In this document: piece after piece, positions 1 through 8,211 of the stretch
How positions within the stretch are numbered: position 1 is the first letter of the stretch
How the letters are laid out: every line of letters starts with the position of its first letter
From: Chloroflexota bacterium
GTDB taxonomy: Bacteria > Chloroflexota > Chloroflexia > Chloroheliales > Chloroheliaceae
Direction of reading: 5' to 3'
Assembly (NCBI GenBank): GCA_028287745.1
Contig: JAQBPB010000028.1
Location: 1 to 38,740, forward strand
DNA length: 38,740 nt
The notes under the pieces: generated by a model
The model's database searches: none
Told to the model about the DNA's origin: nothing
The model's input: the letters and a program-made list of their open reading frames with translations, nothing else
Program-made: the position numbers and the translations under genes

Positions 1-1
1 T

Positions 2-1474
2 GAAGAAACGGAACCGGAAGACTGGCCCGTTTACCAGGAAAAGGCGGGACCGGAAGATTGGCCCGTTTACCAGGAAGAAACGGACACCGTTTCCGACGAA
101 CCTATCTCTATCCCAAATCTATCAGAAGCTACGCCAATTTCCGGCGACCACTCCACAGACCTGGCCCACTTCCTGCCAGACGGACAACCGGAGATTCCCC
201 AACAGACCGCCGAAGAAACCCTGCCAGACGAATCACTGCCAATCCGGCCCACCGGCGAAGAAACGGTAACCGCTGCCGCGCCCGTCACCCCGGAGAAAGC
301 CGCCCAACCACCGCTGCAACAGGAAGAACTGGAAAGAGCTGCCAGGGCTCAGGCCCTTATCGCAAAAGCCCAGGCCCACGCCCGCAAGGGTCAACTCAAC
401 CAGGCCCGCCAGCTTTTTGGCATGGCTATCCAGCAAGAACCGACCAACGCCGAAGCCTGGACCTGGCTGGGCGGCCTGCTGGCCGATATAAACCTGGAAC
501 GGGCCAAAATCTGCCTGACCCGTGCCGTCGAGTTGGACGCCACAAATGAACGGGCCAACCGGGGCCTGGCCCAGGTAAACAGCCGAATAGCCCAGTCGGA
601 AACCCTGATTGGTGAAGTTGAGGTAGCCGGAGACCCTAACCGGAGAGTGCATCCCTCGCGGGCGATTGTGCTGGTGCGGCCGGAAGAAATAAAAGTCGGC
701 CTGGAAGAAATTATTGAAAAACTGATCCAGAGCGGTATCGACGCCGACCCTGAAAGTATCCCGCTTGGCGGCGCCCGCATACATCCGGCCAGGGAAAAAG
801 ACGAATTTAAACCTTACCGGGTCAGGCGGTCGCGCCTGGCGGCTGTCCCTGCCGGGGTGGTCCTGGCGCTGGTATTTTTTATAGGCGTCCTGGTCTGGTT
901 GGGGCCGCTTAGCAAATCCAGCAGCGAGACCCCGGCAGGCACTTCCGCCACCGGGCTTAACGGGCAAGCCGCCGCCCCGGCAACCGTCATGAGCGCCGAC
1001 GCAAGCTTTGCGCTGAATATGCGGCTGGAGATTGATAAATATAACCGCTTCTTCCTGACTGCCCGCAACTTGCGGCAGCAGATCCAGAGCGATAAAATCG
1101 GCTGGGAAGAATACCGGCAATCCAGCAAGCAGTTACAGGCCAATATTAAAAACGAGAAGAAATCTTTAGATAACCTGGCCCTGCAAACCACGCCCAGACT
1201 AATCCAGTTTTACCGGGAACTGCAAAATATTGCCACTATTTCAAACCAGGCCGTAGATTTTACAATGAGTGGTATTGAAAATACCAGCCCGGAAGACCTG
1301 GAAGAAGGCAACCGCCAGTTCAATGAAACGGCCCGCCGCCTGGGCGAGTTACTCCGGCTGCTGAACCAGCAAGTGCCGCTGGCAGTGCCGGTTCCTGCTG
1401 CAACCCCTACCCCTGGCCCCGCTGGCACAAGCCCGGCCACCCCGCCGACTGCCTCACCTACACCACCAGCCTGA
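2..1474 (+). CDS. TPR-containing single-pass membrane protein, 5' end outside the window
   Basis: The reading frame is open to the left edge, so the start is not visible and only the last ~490 residues are present. Visible layout: an acidic, Pro/Glu-rich low-complexity stretch holding two copies of PEDWPVYQE; a helical segment with about two TPR motifs (nt ~350-600, ending around LAQVNSRI); a linker; one strong transmembrane helix at nt ~835-910, preceded by Arg/Lys-rich residues (cytoplasmic side); an exported helical region; and a Pro/Thr/Ala-rich tail. TPRs usually mediate protein-protein contacts. The topology suggests a scaffold linking cytosol and cell envelope, but no enzymatic motif is seen and the function is unknown. 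An internal ATG at 422 lies inside the TPR region and is not the likely start. Confidence 0.75.
   Translation, partial: EETEPEDWPVYQEKAGPEDWPVYQEETDTVSDEPISIPNLSEATPISGDHSTDLAHFLPDGQPEIPQQTAEETLPDESLPIRPTGEETVTAAAPVTPEKAAQPPLQQEELERAARAQALIAKAQAHARKGQLNQARQLFGMAIQQEPTNAEAWTWLGGLLADINLERAKICLTRAVELDATNERANRGLAQVNSRIAQSETLIGEVEVAGDPNRRVHPSRAIVLVRPEEIKVGLEEIIEKLIQSGIDADPESIPLGGARIHPAREKDEFKPYRVRRSRLAAVPAGVVLALVFFIGVLVWLGPLSKSSSETPAGTSATGLNGQAAAPATVMSADASFALNMRLEIDKYNRFFLTARNLRQQIQSDKIGWEEYRQSSKQLQANIKNEKKSLDNLALQTTPRLIQFYRELQNIATISNQAVDFTMSGIENTSPEDLEEGNRQFNETARRLGELLRLLNQQVPLAVPVPAATPTPGPAGTSPATPPTASPTPPA
14..76 (+). repeat. Two coding direct repeats (36-nt period)
   Basis: Nucleotides 14-40 and 50-76 both encode PEDWPVYQE and differ at one base (gac/gat, silent). 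The spacer encodes KAG. The array may extend left of the window edge, since the residues just before also read EETEP. Confidence 0.8.
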
Positions 1475-1576
1475 TTTACCTCTTCGGAAGCTGCCTTCCC
1501 TTGAACTATTGCGACCAGGGAAGCCGGTTCAAATATTGTTTCCACCTGGCCGGACAAAATCTGAAGGAGATTGCTC

Positions 1577-1795
1577 TCAGGTATTAGCTGGCTTAAACCA
1601 GTGGCTCGTCACCTGCCAAAGCCTGGCCCGCCATGCGCTACCTTTTTGAGAGGAATTGAGAGCGCTGCTATTACTATCTGAAGTAGCACTTCTCCTGGTG
1701 AGTTTTACCAACCGGTTATGCTCTGCAGCGGCTAGCATCTCACTGGTACGCCGTTCCATTTCTTTTTGCACGTAATACGTGTTGTTCTCAAACAT
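1577..1795 (-). CDS. Small hypothetical protein, 72 aa
   Basis: Not recognised. The ATG at 1795 is preceded by TTGAGGAG at good spacing, the main reason to accept this short frame as a gene. The N-terminal half is charged and probably helical (MFENNTYYVQKEMERR, then an Ala/Glu/Arg stretch). The C-terminal half is Ser-rich and basic, with no signal peptide or membrane helix. It is followed on the same strand by no close gene, and the next upstream gene (1886-2152) is also small and on the minus strand. It could be an adaptor-like peptide, but nothing supports a specific role. Confidence 0.5.
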   Translation of the reverse strand: MFENNTYYVQKEMERRTSEMLAAAEHNRLVKLTRRSATSDSNSSALNSSQKGSAWRARLWQVTSHWFKPANT

Positions 1796-1885
1796 CGTTT
1801 TGGCTCCTCAATTATCTTGTAACCCACAATTGGTTAATTTGCCGCAGGTGCCTTGCATCCGGTGTAAGTTGTTACCAACTTGAAC

Positions 1886-2152
1886 TCAAAGGTTGGTTTG
1901 ATCAACTTTTGGGGGAAGACCTGGCGTAGTTACAGAAACCGGCCAGACTGTTTCGGTTTGCTCCAATTTAGCCGACCAGCCTTTTTCCCAGCGCGTCTGT
2001 GCCTGAGACTCACGTAACAGGCGTTGAATCTCAACTTCACTCATCCCTTCAGGTCGAAAGTTAATTCTGCCAGTGCTATTTCCAGCCCGGCTGGTAAACG
2101 CAACCAATAGCAAAATTACTAATACAATCAAAACAAATAAAAAGATGTCCAT
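1886..2152 (-). CDS. Small single-pass membrane protein, 88 aa
   Basis: Not recognised. The chosen start is the ATG at 2152, because GGAGG lies 5 nt upstream (2162-2158). The upstream TTG/ATG at 2167/2164 would put that ribosome site inside the gene. An N-terminal membrane helix begins at once (MDIFLFVLIVLVILLLVAF). A soluble region follows with a short helix containing MSEVEIQRLLRESQAQTRWE, then a Pro/Val-rich tail. The likely topology is an anchored cytoplasmic tail. It sits 90 nt upstream of the 72-aa frame on the same strand; the two may be co-transcribed. Confidence 0.6.
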   Translation of the reverse strand: MDIFLFVLIVLVILLLVAFTSRAGNSTGRINFRPEGMSEVEIQRLLRESQAQTRWEKGWSAKLEQTETVWPVSVTTPGLPPKVDQTNL

Positions 2153-2215
2153 TACGGCCTCCATCAAAAGATGCTAAATTCCGCCTGATTGCGTTTTAGG
2201 ATCTACTTCTGGGAT

Positions 2216-2234
2216 GAGAGCCCCGCAGGCTCTC
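2216..2234. other. Small hairpin between genes
   Basis: GAGAGCC (2216-2222) and GGCTCTC (2228-2234) form a 7-bp perfect stem with a 5-nt loop, upstream of the small membrane protein gene. There is no U-tract, so it is not a convincing terminator. Confidence 0.35.
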
Positions 2235-2335
2235 CTTCACTTTTAAGGTATCAAAATTCCACTTGGGGTTACTAGGGCAACTTTTGCAGGTTTTTAGGTG
2301 GTTTTTAGGGGAATTGGGAAACCGGAGGGAATGAT

Positions 2336-2508
2336 GTGACTACTGACCAGGAACGCTTACGCTTAAAGTTGGGAGGAACACTGGCTGCGGGTTAACCGTA
2401 CCAGGGCTTAATCTGGCGGCTTATCTCAAGCCAGACTACCCTGAGCTTTCCAATCACCTTAACGCCAGATACGGTCGGATTAATCAAAAACCCCCACTGG
2501 ACTTATAA
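2336..2508 (+). pseudogene. Possible frameshifted small-gene remnant
   Basis: A GTG at 2336 is preceded by GGAGGG at 6-7 nt and opens a 19-codon frame reading VTTDQERLRLKLGGTLAAG before TAA at 2393. The -1 frame then continues from TTA at 2392 as LTVPGLNLAAYLKPDYPELS and onward for ~38 codons, to a stop at 2508 inside the terminator hairpin. The two halves together look like one ~57-residue peptide broken by a single frameshift. The start also overlaps a 12-nt dispersed repeat (2337-2348), which argues for caution. No family is recognised. The rest of 2168-2480 holds only the small hairpin at 2216. Confidence 0.25.
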
Positions 2509-2533
2509 ATGTCCAGTGGGGGTTTTTGATTAA
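2480..2533 (-). terminator. Perfect 23-bp hairpin terminator of the nuoEFG-like operon
   Basis: Arms 2480-2502 and 2511-2533 are perfectly complementary around an 8-nt loop. A C5/G5 core is flanked by A5 and T5, so it can act in both directions. It begins 3 nt after the minus-strand stop codon at 2537, as expected for the end of the operon. Confidence 0.9.
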
Positions 2534-2536
2534 GTG

Positions 2537-5455
2537 TTATCTAACGGCGGTCGCGGTGCCGCCCGGGCCTTCGACCATTTCCGGTATCAGACCGGCCCCC
2601 GCTTGGAGGATACCGCTAACGCTGGCCCTTAACCGCTCCAGCTTGACCGGGGTATATTTGAACTCCGGCGTGCCGGTGCGAGGGTCGGTCACGGTGCTGG
2701 TCAGGGCCGCGCCCGGCGCTTCCCGGAACATCCAGGGCATATAACCCAGGCCGTCCGGCTGATTTACCGTAGCTTTGACCTTAATTTCAAGCGCTCCCCT
2801 GGCCGAACTGACCCGCACAATATCTCCCTGGGAAAGGCCCCAGCGGACCATATCGCCCAGGCTGAGTTCCAGTTCCGGCTCGGGATCAATCGCGTCCAGC
2901 ACGTAGTTCCGGCGAGACATACCGCCGGTGCGGTCATTTCCCCAACTGGTCCGGCCCACACACAGGATAAGCTCGTCTGCTCCCGGCAAGTCGCGTACGG
3001 CGCTGGTGGCCGCCACGAAGCGAGCTTTGCCGCTGGCAGTCGGGAAACCAGCGCTGAAAAGTATGGCGGTGCCGTCTTCCTGCGCGCCGTCCGCCGAGAC
3101 CGGCCATTGCAAACCGGCCCGTTCCATCCGCATAGGAGCCATCCGGTTATAGACAAGGCCCGGCTTATAGGTCTCATAGCCCCGGCCCCGGTCCAACTTC
3201 TCATAGCGGACGCCGCCGTAATAGCGGTTCACCCGGCTGATTTCTTCCATGATGTCGGACGGTTTCTTATAGACAGCAGGCGAACCGGCCCGTTCCAGCA
3301 GGTCGGCCAGGATTTTCCAGTCAGGCCGGGCGAAACCAGGCGAGGCCACCGCTTTGCGAATGCGGCTGACCCGGCGTTCGGTATTGGTAAAGGTACCGTC
3401 CTTCTCGGCGTGACCGCTGGCGGGCAGGATCAGGTCGGCGAAGCGGGCAGTTTCGGTCATGAAGAGGTCCTGGACCACCAGGAAATCCAGCTTTTCCAGG
3501 CCGCGCTGGACCTGTTGCAGGTCGGAACCGGCCAGCAGCGGGTTCTCGCCAACGATATACATCATTTTAAGCTGGCCCTGTTCGGCCGCCTTAAACTGGT
3601 CCATATAGGTCAGGCCGGGCGCGGCCGGGATGCGGTTGTTGGCGTGGCCGAACCAGTGGGTTTCCAGGGCGGCCCGGCCTTCGGGACTGCTCACCGGGAC
3701 ATAACCCGGCAGGTAATCGGGCAGACAGCCCTGGTCGGCGGCACCCTGGTCGTTAGCCGAGTCGCGCACGCCGTTGAGGCCCGCGCCTTCACGGCCCAGG
3801 TTACCGGTCAAAAGGGCCAGGTTCGCCAGGGCATGAACGTTGTCCACCCCGTTCGACCACTGGGTTACCCCGGTGCCGTAGATGATGGCCGAAGGCCCAA
3901 ACAGGCCGCTGGTTTCATCACGCTTGCCGCCTGCGCCGCCCTGGGCATAGGTCCGGGCTGCTTCAAACAACAGGTCAACCGCGATACCGGTGACCTGGCT
4001 GGTCCGTTCGGGAGTCCACTCGGCCAGCGAAGCCTGCCATTCGGCCAGCCCTTCCACCTTTGCATCTATGAACCCGCTGGCATGCAGATTTTCATTCAGG
4101 ATAATATGGGCCAGCCCGTTGTAAAGGGCCGCATCGGTGCCGGGCCGGATTTGCAGCCAGAGCGTGGCCCGGTCCGAGAAAACTACCCGGCGCGGATTGA
4201 CCACAATAGTGGCGACCTTACGGCGCTGAATGGTTTCTTGCAGCAGGTAAGCCATCACCGGCGCGGTCGCATCCAGGTCGGCCCCGGTAATAAAGTAGCA
4301 CCCGGCGTAATCTTTCAGGTCCTGGATGGTATTGGTCATGGCGCTTATGCCAAGCTGGTCCTGCAAGGCCACTACCGAAGCGGCCTGTGTAAACCGGATG
4401 GGGCTATCAATATTGTTGGACTGCTGCAAGCCGCGAGTAAGTTTCTGTAAGAGGTAGTTTTCCTCGTTGGTGATCTTTCCGCTGGCAATTGCCCCGAACT
4501 GGTCACCCTTGTACTGGCTCAAGCGGCTGTTCAGGATGCTGTAAGCCTCATTCCAGGAAATTTCGACAAACTGGTTATCTTTGCGCAAGAGCGGAGAAAC
4601 CAGGCGGTCGCGGCTGTTGATATACTGGTAGCCGTAGCGGCCCTTGACGCAAGAACGGGCGTCATTCACGCCGGTTCCTTCGTGGAAGGTCACTTTCTCG
4701 ATCAGGCCGGTGTTTACTTCGGCTTCAAAGTTCATCTGGCAGCCGACCGCGCAATAGTTACAGGTAGTCGGGGTACGCTTCATGGTCCACTGGAGGCCGT
4801 TGTTTTCGTACTGGACGTGCATCAAGCAGCCGACCGGGCAGACTTCCACGCACATACCGCAACTGGTACAGGGCGACTTGGTCAGGTCGGAGCCCCAGGC
4901 TGAGTCGATGTAGGTTGCGATACCTCGGTTGACGAAGGCCAGGGCGTGCGCCCCGATCAATTCATCGCAGACCCGGACGCACTGGCCGCAGACCACGCAG
5001 CGGTCGCGTTTAATCAGGATGGCCGGGCTTAAATAGTCCTGCTCGAACCACTGTTTCTCGCGGGCCATCCGGTTCTCGGTCATACCGTAGTGCCAGGTGG
5101 CGTTCTGAAGGTCGCAAGCCCCCGAAGCCGGGCAAATCGGGCAGTCCAGCGGGTGATCAACCAGCAGGGACTCCATGATAAACTTCTTTACTTCGCGGAC
5201 TTCCTCGTTAGAGTTTTCGGTGAAAGCGACCATGCCGTCTTTACATTCGGTCGCGCAGGCAATGTCGAACCCCAGGCCCCACTTACTGACCACGCCCACG
5301 GTACACATGCGGCAAGCTCCAAACGGGCGCATATCCGGGTGGGCGCAGAAGTTGGAGATATAGATACCGGCCGATTTGGCGGCCTGAATTAGGAACGTTC
5401 CCTTGGGTACGGTTACATCGATATCGTCTATCGTTACTTTTATCCCGTCCGCCAT
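2537..5455 (-). CDS. NuoG/formate dehydrogenase alpha-like iron-sulfur molybdopterin-fold protein, metal-ligand Cys missing
   Basis: 972 aa. In order: N-terminal 2Fe-2S ferredoxin domain (Cys37, 48, 51, 67); His/Cys 4Fe-4S site (His101, Cys105, 108, 114); two 4Fe-4S motifs (Cys153/156/159/163 and 196/199/202/206); cofactor-proximal 4Fe-4S motif (Cys232, 235, 239, 269, then VKGRYG); then the bis-MGD oxidoreductase fold, with formate-dehydrogenase-like blocks such as VTQWSNGVDNVHALANLALL and a C-terminal dinucleotide-binding barrel domain. The segment aligning with the Mo/W-ligand region reads NNIDSPIRFTQAASVVA. Thr356 takes the Cys/Sec position and Gln357 the neighbouring His position, so classical formate oxidation looks unlikely. 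It resembles FDH more than NuoG overall, but like NuoG it may carry only electrons. Third gene of the operon, 55 nt after the NuoF-like gene. The product is cytosolic with no Tat signal. Confidence 0.88.
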   Translation of the reverse strand: MADGIKVTIDDIDVTVPKGTFLIQAAKSAGIYISNFCAHPDMRPFGACRMCTVGVVSKWGLGFDIACATECKDGMVAFTENSNEEVREVKKFIMESLLVDHPLDCPICPASGACDLQNATWHYGMTENRMAREKQWFEQDYLSPAILIKRDRCVVCGQCVRVCDELIGAHALAFVNRGIATYIDSAWGSDLTKSPCTSCGMCVEVCPVGCLMHVQYENNGLQWTMKRTPTTCNYCAVGCQMNFEAEVNTGLIEKVTFHEGTGVNDARSCVKGRYGYQYINSRDRLVSPLLRKDNQFVEISWNEAYSILNSRLSQYKGDQFGAIASGKITNEENYLLQKLTRGLQQSNNIDSPIRFTQAASVVALQDQLGISAMTNTIQDLKDYAGCYFITGADLDATAPVMAYLLQETIQRRKVATIVVNPRRVVFSDRATLWLQIRPGTDAALYNGLAHIILNENLHASGFIDAKVEGLAEWQASLAEWTPERTSQVTGIAVDLLFEAARTYAQGGAGGKRDETSGLFGPSAIIYGTGVTQWSNGVDNVHALANLALLTGNLGREGAGLNGVRDSANDQGAADQGCLPDYLPGYVPVSSPEGRAALETHWFGHANNRIPAAPGLTYMDQFKAAEQGQLKMMYIVGENPLLAGSDLQQVQRGLEKLDFLVVQDLFMTETARFADLILPASGHAEKDGTFTNTERRVSRIRKAVASPGFARPDWKILADLLERAGSPAVYKKPSDIMEEISRVNRYYGGVRYEKLDRGRGYETYKPGLVYNRMAPMRMERAGLQWPVSADGAQEDGTAILFSAGFPTASGKARFVAATSAVRDLPGADELILCVGRTSWGNDRTGGMSRRNYVLDAIDPEPELELSLGDMVRWGLSQGDIVRVSSARGALEIKVKATVNQPDGLGYMPWMFREAPGAALTSTVTDPRTGTPEFKYTPVKLERLRASVSGILQAGAGLIPEMVEGPGGTATAVR

Positions 5456-5510
5456 CTACTTCAAGCTCCTTATCTGGTTAAAAGAATAGATCCAATCTAC
5501 TAGGACTGGC

Positions 5511-7358
5511 TTACTGGGGGCCGCCCGGCGAGGCTAATTCGTAAACATCCCGGCCGTTATGCTCCGCGCTGTAATTTATATCCGCCGGTACGCCAAACTC
5601 CCAGACCTTGGTCTGAGCATGTTCCATCGGACAGACGTTCGCCCGGCAGTACCCGGCCCGGATATGCTGGTACAACTCCTGTTTGAATTCTTCAATCGCC
5701 AGCATGTTAAGGACCGGCAGCGGGGCAGCCTGGCCCAGACCGCAGATAGAGTGTTCAATGACCATCTTGCTCAAACCTTCCAGTTTGCCAATATCGGCCT
5801 CTTTACCGTCACCGTTCTTAATCCGCCAGAGCATTTCGGTCAGACCTTCGCACCCGATGCGGCAGGGGATACATTTACCGCAACTCTCGTCCCGGTTATA
5901 GCGCAAAATGTAGTAACAGGCATCCACAATACACTGCTGGTCGGTATAGGCCGTCAGGCTGGCGCTACCCATGAGGTTGGCATATTCTTTCTTGCCGTAA
6001 GTATCAATATCGAACATTATGTCAAACATCGAAGCGGGCCAGGAACCCCCTGAAACCGAGCCGGTCTGGACCGCCCGGATGGGGTGGGCCGGGTCGGCCG
6101 GGCCACCGGCTACAATTTCAATCGCATCTCTGGTCGGTCCGCCAAAGGCAATCTCGGCCATACAGGTCCGGGCGAACGGCCCGGAAAGCGAAATTACTTT
6201 GGTGCCTTTGCTCTTGGCCGAGCCAAAACTGGCGTACCAGGCCCCACCCCTGAGCAAGATAACCTGGGCGTTATTAAAGCTTTCGACATTGTTGACCAGG
6301 GTCGGCTGGCCCCACAACCCGGCTTCGGCCGAACGGGGCGGCTTCACACGCGGCATACCGCGCGTACCCTGAATACCGTACATCATCGCGCTGGCTTCGC
6401 CAGAAATATAGGCTCCCGCCGCGATCATGACCTTTACATCGCAGGTAAAGTTGCTGCCCAGGATATTTTCGCCCAGCAAGCCCATCTTCCGGGCATCTTC
6501 AACCGCCTTACCCATGCGCTTGAAAGCCAGGGGATGTTCGGAGCCGACATAGATATAAGCTTCCGGAATATCGGTTGCCACGCAGCCGATAAGCAAACCT
6601 TCCAGGATCGAGTGCGGGTCGCCTTCGAAAATGCGCCGGTCTTTAAAGACGTTCGGCTCGCCTTCATGGCCGTTCACGATAGCATAGCGGGGCGTCCGTT
6701 TGATGTTGCGGACGGTTTCCCACTTGATACCCATCGAAAAGGCTGCGCCGCCGCGCCCACGCAAGCCGGAGGTCTTGACCTCGGCAACAATCTCGTCCCC
6801 GGTCATCTCGAAAAGGGCCTTTTCGAAACCGGCGTAGCCGCCCTGCCCGATGTATTCTTCAATGCTTTCGGGGTCTATATCGCCGCAGTTGCGCAGCACA
6901 ATCCGCTGCTGCAAGCGGCCCCAATCAGTGCTGCCGATATGCGGAATACCTTTCCAATCGGTTTCATCGGTGGTGGCCCATTTGTAATCGGGATAATCGA
7001 TATTATCTTTAAGCCAGGCAAAAGCGTATTCGGGGCAGGGGTCGTTGCCCTTGACGTAGCGGTTGAACAGTTCTTCGGCGCGGGCCTCGTCCACAAAGCC
7101 ATAAAGAAGCCGGGGGTTTCCCGGCCTGGAAATAAAAACGGTTGGCTCCATCCACATTGCGCCAAAACCGGCTGTCACCTGTAGTTGTACATCCGGGGAA
7201 CCCTCCGCCAGCTGGCGGAAACGGGCGAGAGTTTGCTTGGCCCCGGCCATTACCGAGCCGCCATCTATCACACACTGAATGACCGTCTTTTCCCGGAAGA
7301 GCTTTGTACGCTCATCTTTAAACCGGGTACGGAGCTGGATTAATTCGTTCCGATCCAT
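5511..7358 (-). CDS. NuoF-like NAD(H)/FMN-binding flavoprotein subunit with degenerate N-terminal 2Fe-2S domain
   Basis: 615 aa, longer than complex I NuoF (~440) because of an N-terminal thioredoxin-fold domain, as in HydB/HoxF-type diaphorases. ATG at 7358 follows AGGAGA. In that domain only Cys29 remains of the usual four ligands; the TGCxGxC motif is replaced by TAGFGAMW (Gly64, Met68). The FMN/NAD region is clear: GLRGRGGAAFSMGIKW (198-213), VNGHEGEPNVFKDR (228-241; His231 where Asp is usual, Glu232 kept), then AYISGEASAM (Glu321 kept, Ala322 where a second Glu is usual). The C-terminal 4Fe-4S ligands Cys493, 496, 499 and Cys539 are all present. It probably passes electrons between NAD(H) and the large subunit's clusters. 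Altered NAD-site residues leave nucleotide preference open. Confidence 0.88.
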   Translation of the reverse strand: MDRNELIQLRTRFKDERTKLFREKTVIQCVIDGGSVMAGAKQTLARFRQLAEGSPDVQLQVTAGFGAMWMEPTVFISRPGNPRLLYGFVDEARAEELFNRYVKGNDPCPEYAFAWLKDNIDYPDYKWATTDETDWKGIPHIGSTDWGRLQQRIVLRNCGDIDPESIEEYIGQGGYAGFEKALFEMTGDEIVAEVKTSGLRGRGGAAFSMGIKWETVRNIKRTPRYAIVNGHEGEPNVFKDRRIFEGDPHSILEGLLIGCVATDIPEAYIYVGSEHPLAFKRMGKAVEDARKMGLLGENILGSNFTCDVKVMIAAGAYISGEASAMMYGIQGTRGMPRVKPPRSAEAGLWGQPTLVNNVESFNNAQVILLRGGAWYASFGSAKSKGTKVISLSGPFARTCMAEIAFGGPTRDAIEIVAGGPADPAHPIRAVQTGSVSGGSWPASMFDIMFDIDTYGKKEYANLMGSASLTAYTDQQCIVDACYYILRYNRDESCGKCIPCRIGCEGLTEMLWRIKNGDGKEADIGKLEGLSKMVIEHSICGLGQAAPLPVLNMLAIEEFKQELYQHIRAGYCRANVCPMEHAQTKVWEFGVPADINYSAEHNGRDVYELASPGGPQ

Positions 7359-7378
7359 TCTGGTGCTTCTCCTCTAGT

Positions 7379-7924
7379 CTATTCGTGGCTGGAATGGCCG
7401 CCGCCCTGGGCGGTCTGGTCAATCAGTTCGACTAACTTCTCAGGTGTAACATTACCGTAGAAGGTGTGGTCAATTTCGACCATGGGCATTAACTGGCAGG
7501 CTCCGAAGCAGAAATTGGCCCGCTCCAGGATAAACTTGTTGTCCGGAGTAGCCTCGCCGTAATCAATTCCTAACTTGTCTTTGACGGCCCGGTGCAATTG
7601 CTGTGAACCGCAAACATAACAGGCCAGGCCCTCGCAGAGCAAGATGCGGTGTTCGGGCTGTTCTAAAGCTCGAAAGTCACTATAGAAGGTGGCGACACCA
7701 TAAATCTGAGTTAGGGGGATATCAAATTGCTCTGAGATCAGGGCCGTTAGCACGTCCGGGATATACCCGTATTCGTGCTGAATTTCTTGAAGCATCGGGA
7801 TGAGCGCTTCGTTGGCATTCCAGGTGGTATACCGCTCCATAATGGCGGTTGCCTTTGCCAGTTCAATACTACCACCCGGATTGGAACCCTCCGAAGAGCC
7901 TCCTCGTGTTATTGACAGCGCCAC
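7379..7924 (-). CDS. NuoE-like 2Fe-2S subunit
   Basis: 181 aa, a thioredoxin-fold 2Fe-2S protein of the NuoE/HydC/FdsG type. The start is the GTG at 7924, since GGAGGT lies 7 nt upstream; the TTG at 7948 would place that site inside the gene. It carries the helical N-terminal domain (HEYGYIPDVLTALISEQF), the family signature YGVATFYSDF, and all four ligands: the pair in LCEGLACYVCG and the pair in NFCFGACQLMP. First gene of the operon, 20 nt before the NuoF-like gene. With intact ligands it should hold the N1a-type cluster beside the flavin. No complex I membrane subunit lies nearby, so the partner of the module is unknown. Confidence 0.9.
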   Translation of the reverse strand: MALSITRGGSSEGSNPGGSIELAKATAIMERYTTWNANEALIPMLQEIQHEYGYIPDVLTALISEQFDIPLTQIYGVATFYSDFRALEQPEHRILLCEGLACYVCGSQQLHRAVKDKLGIDYGEATPDNKFILERANFCFGACQLMPMVEIDHTFYGNVTPEKLVELIDQTAQGGGHSSHE

Positions 7925-8007
7925 CAGGCTACCTCCAATTTCAAGCAATTAAATAAAAGTAAGTGAGCCGTATACTTCTGGTTGCCTATTAGCTAAAACT
8001 ATCCACG

Positions 8008-8036
8008 ATTATATCATCATGGCTGCAAGCGGTAAA
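8008..8036 (-). promoter_or_regulatory. Sigma70-type promoter of the nuoEFG-like operon
   Basis: On the minus strand TTTACC (8036-8031), a 17-nt spacer and a perfect TATAAT (8013-8008) lie ~85 nt upstream of the GTG start at 7924. Confidence 0.6.
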
Positions 8037-8211
8037 GATAATCGGAAAGGTTTTGTGATTTTTGTAGTTAATTATTGGTTAAGGCTTCTCAACCAGTCAA
8101 AATTAATATAAAATGATTACCTGTTATGTTACAATTATAACGAACTACGAAAAATAAAGATGGCTGCAATTTTAACATGCCATAATTAACGTAGCAGGAG
8201 TATTTATAAGA

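Noticed and set aside
233..1120. 295-codon open frame on the minus strand
   Set aside because: Antisense to the TPR membrane protein, whose plus-strand frame has TPR motifs and a membrane helix.
3107..4450. 447-codon open frame on the plus strand
   Set aside because: It is antisense to the NuoG-like gene, which has full domain support; the open frame has no ribosome site or recognisable domain and follows from codon bias in the GC-rich opposite strand.
2537..5455. Calling the large subunit a functional formate dehydrogenase
   Set aside because: The metal-ligating Cys/Sec is absent (Thr356) and no in-frame TGA that could be selenocysteine is present, so the activity is not supported despite overall similarity.
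6084..7184. 366-codon open frame on the plus strand
   Set aside because: Antisense to the NuoF-like gene, with no protein-like motif.
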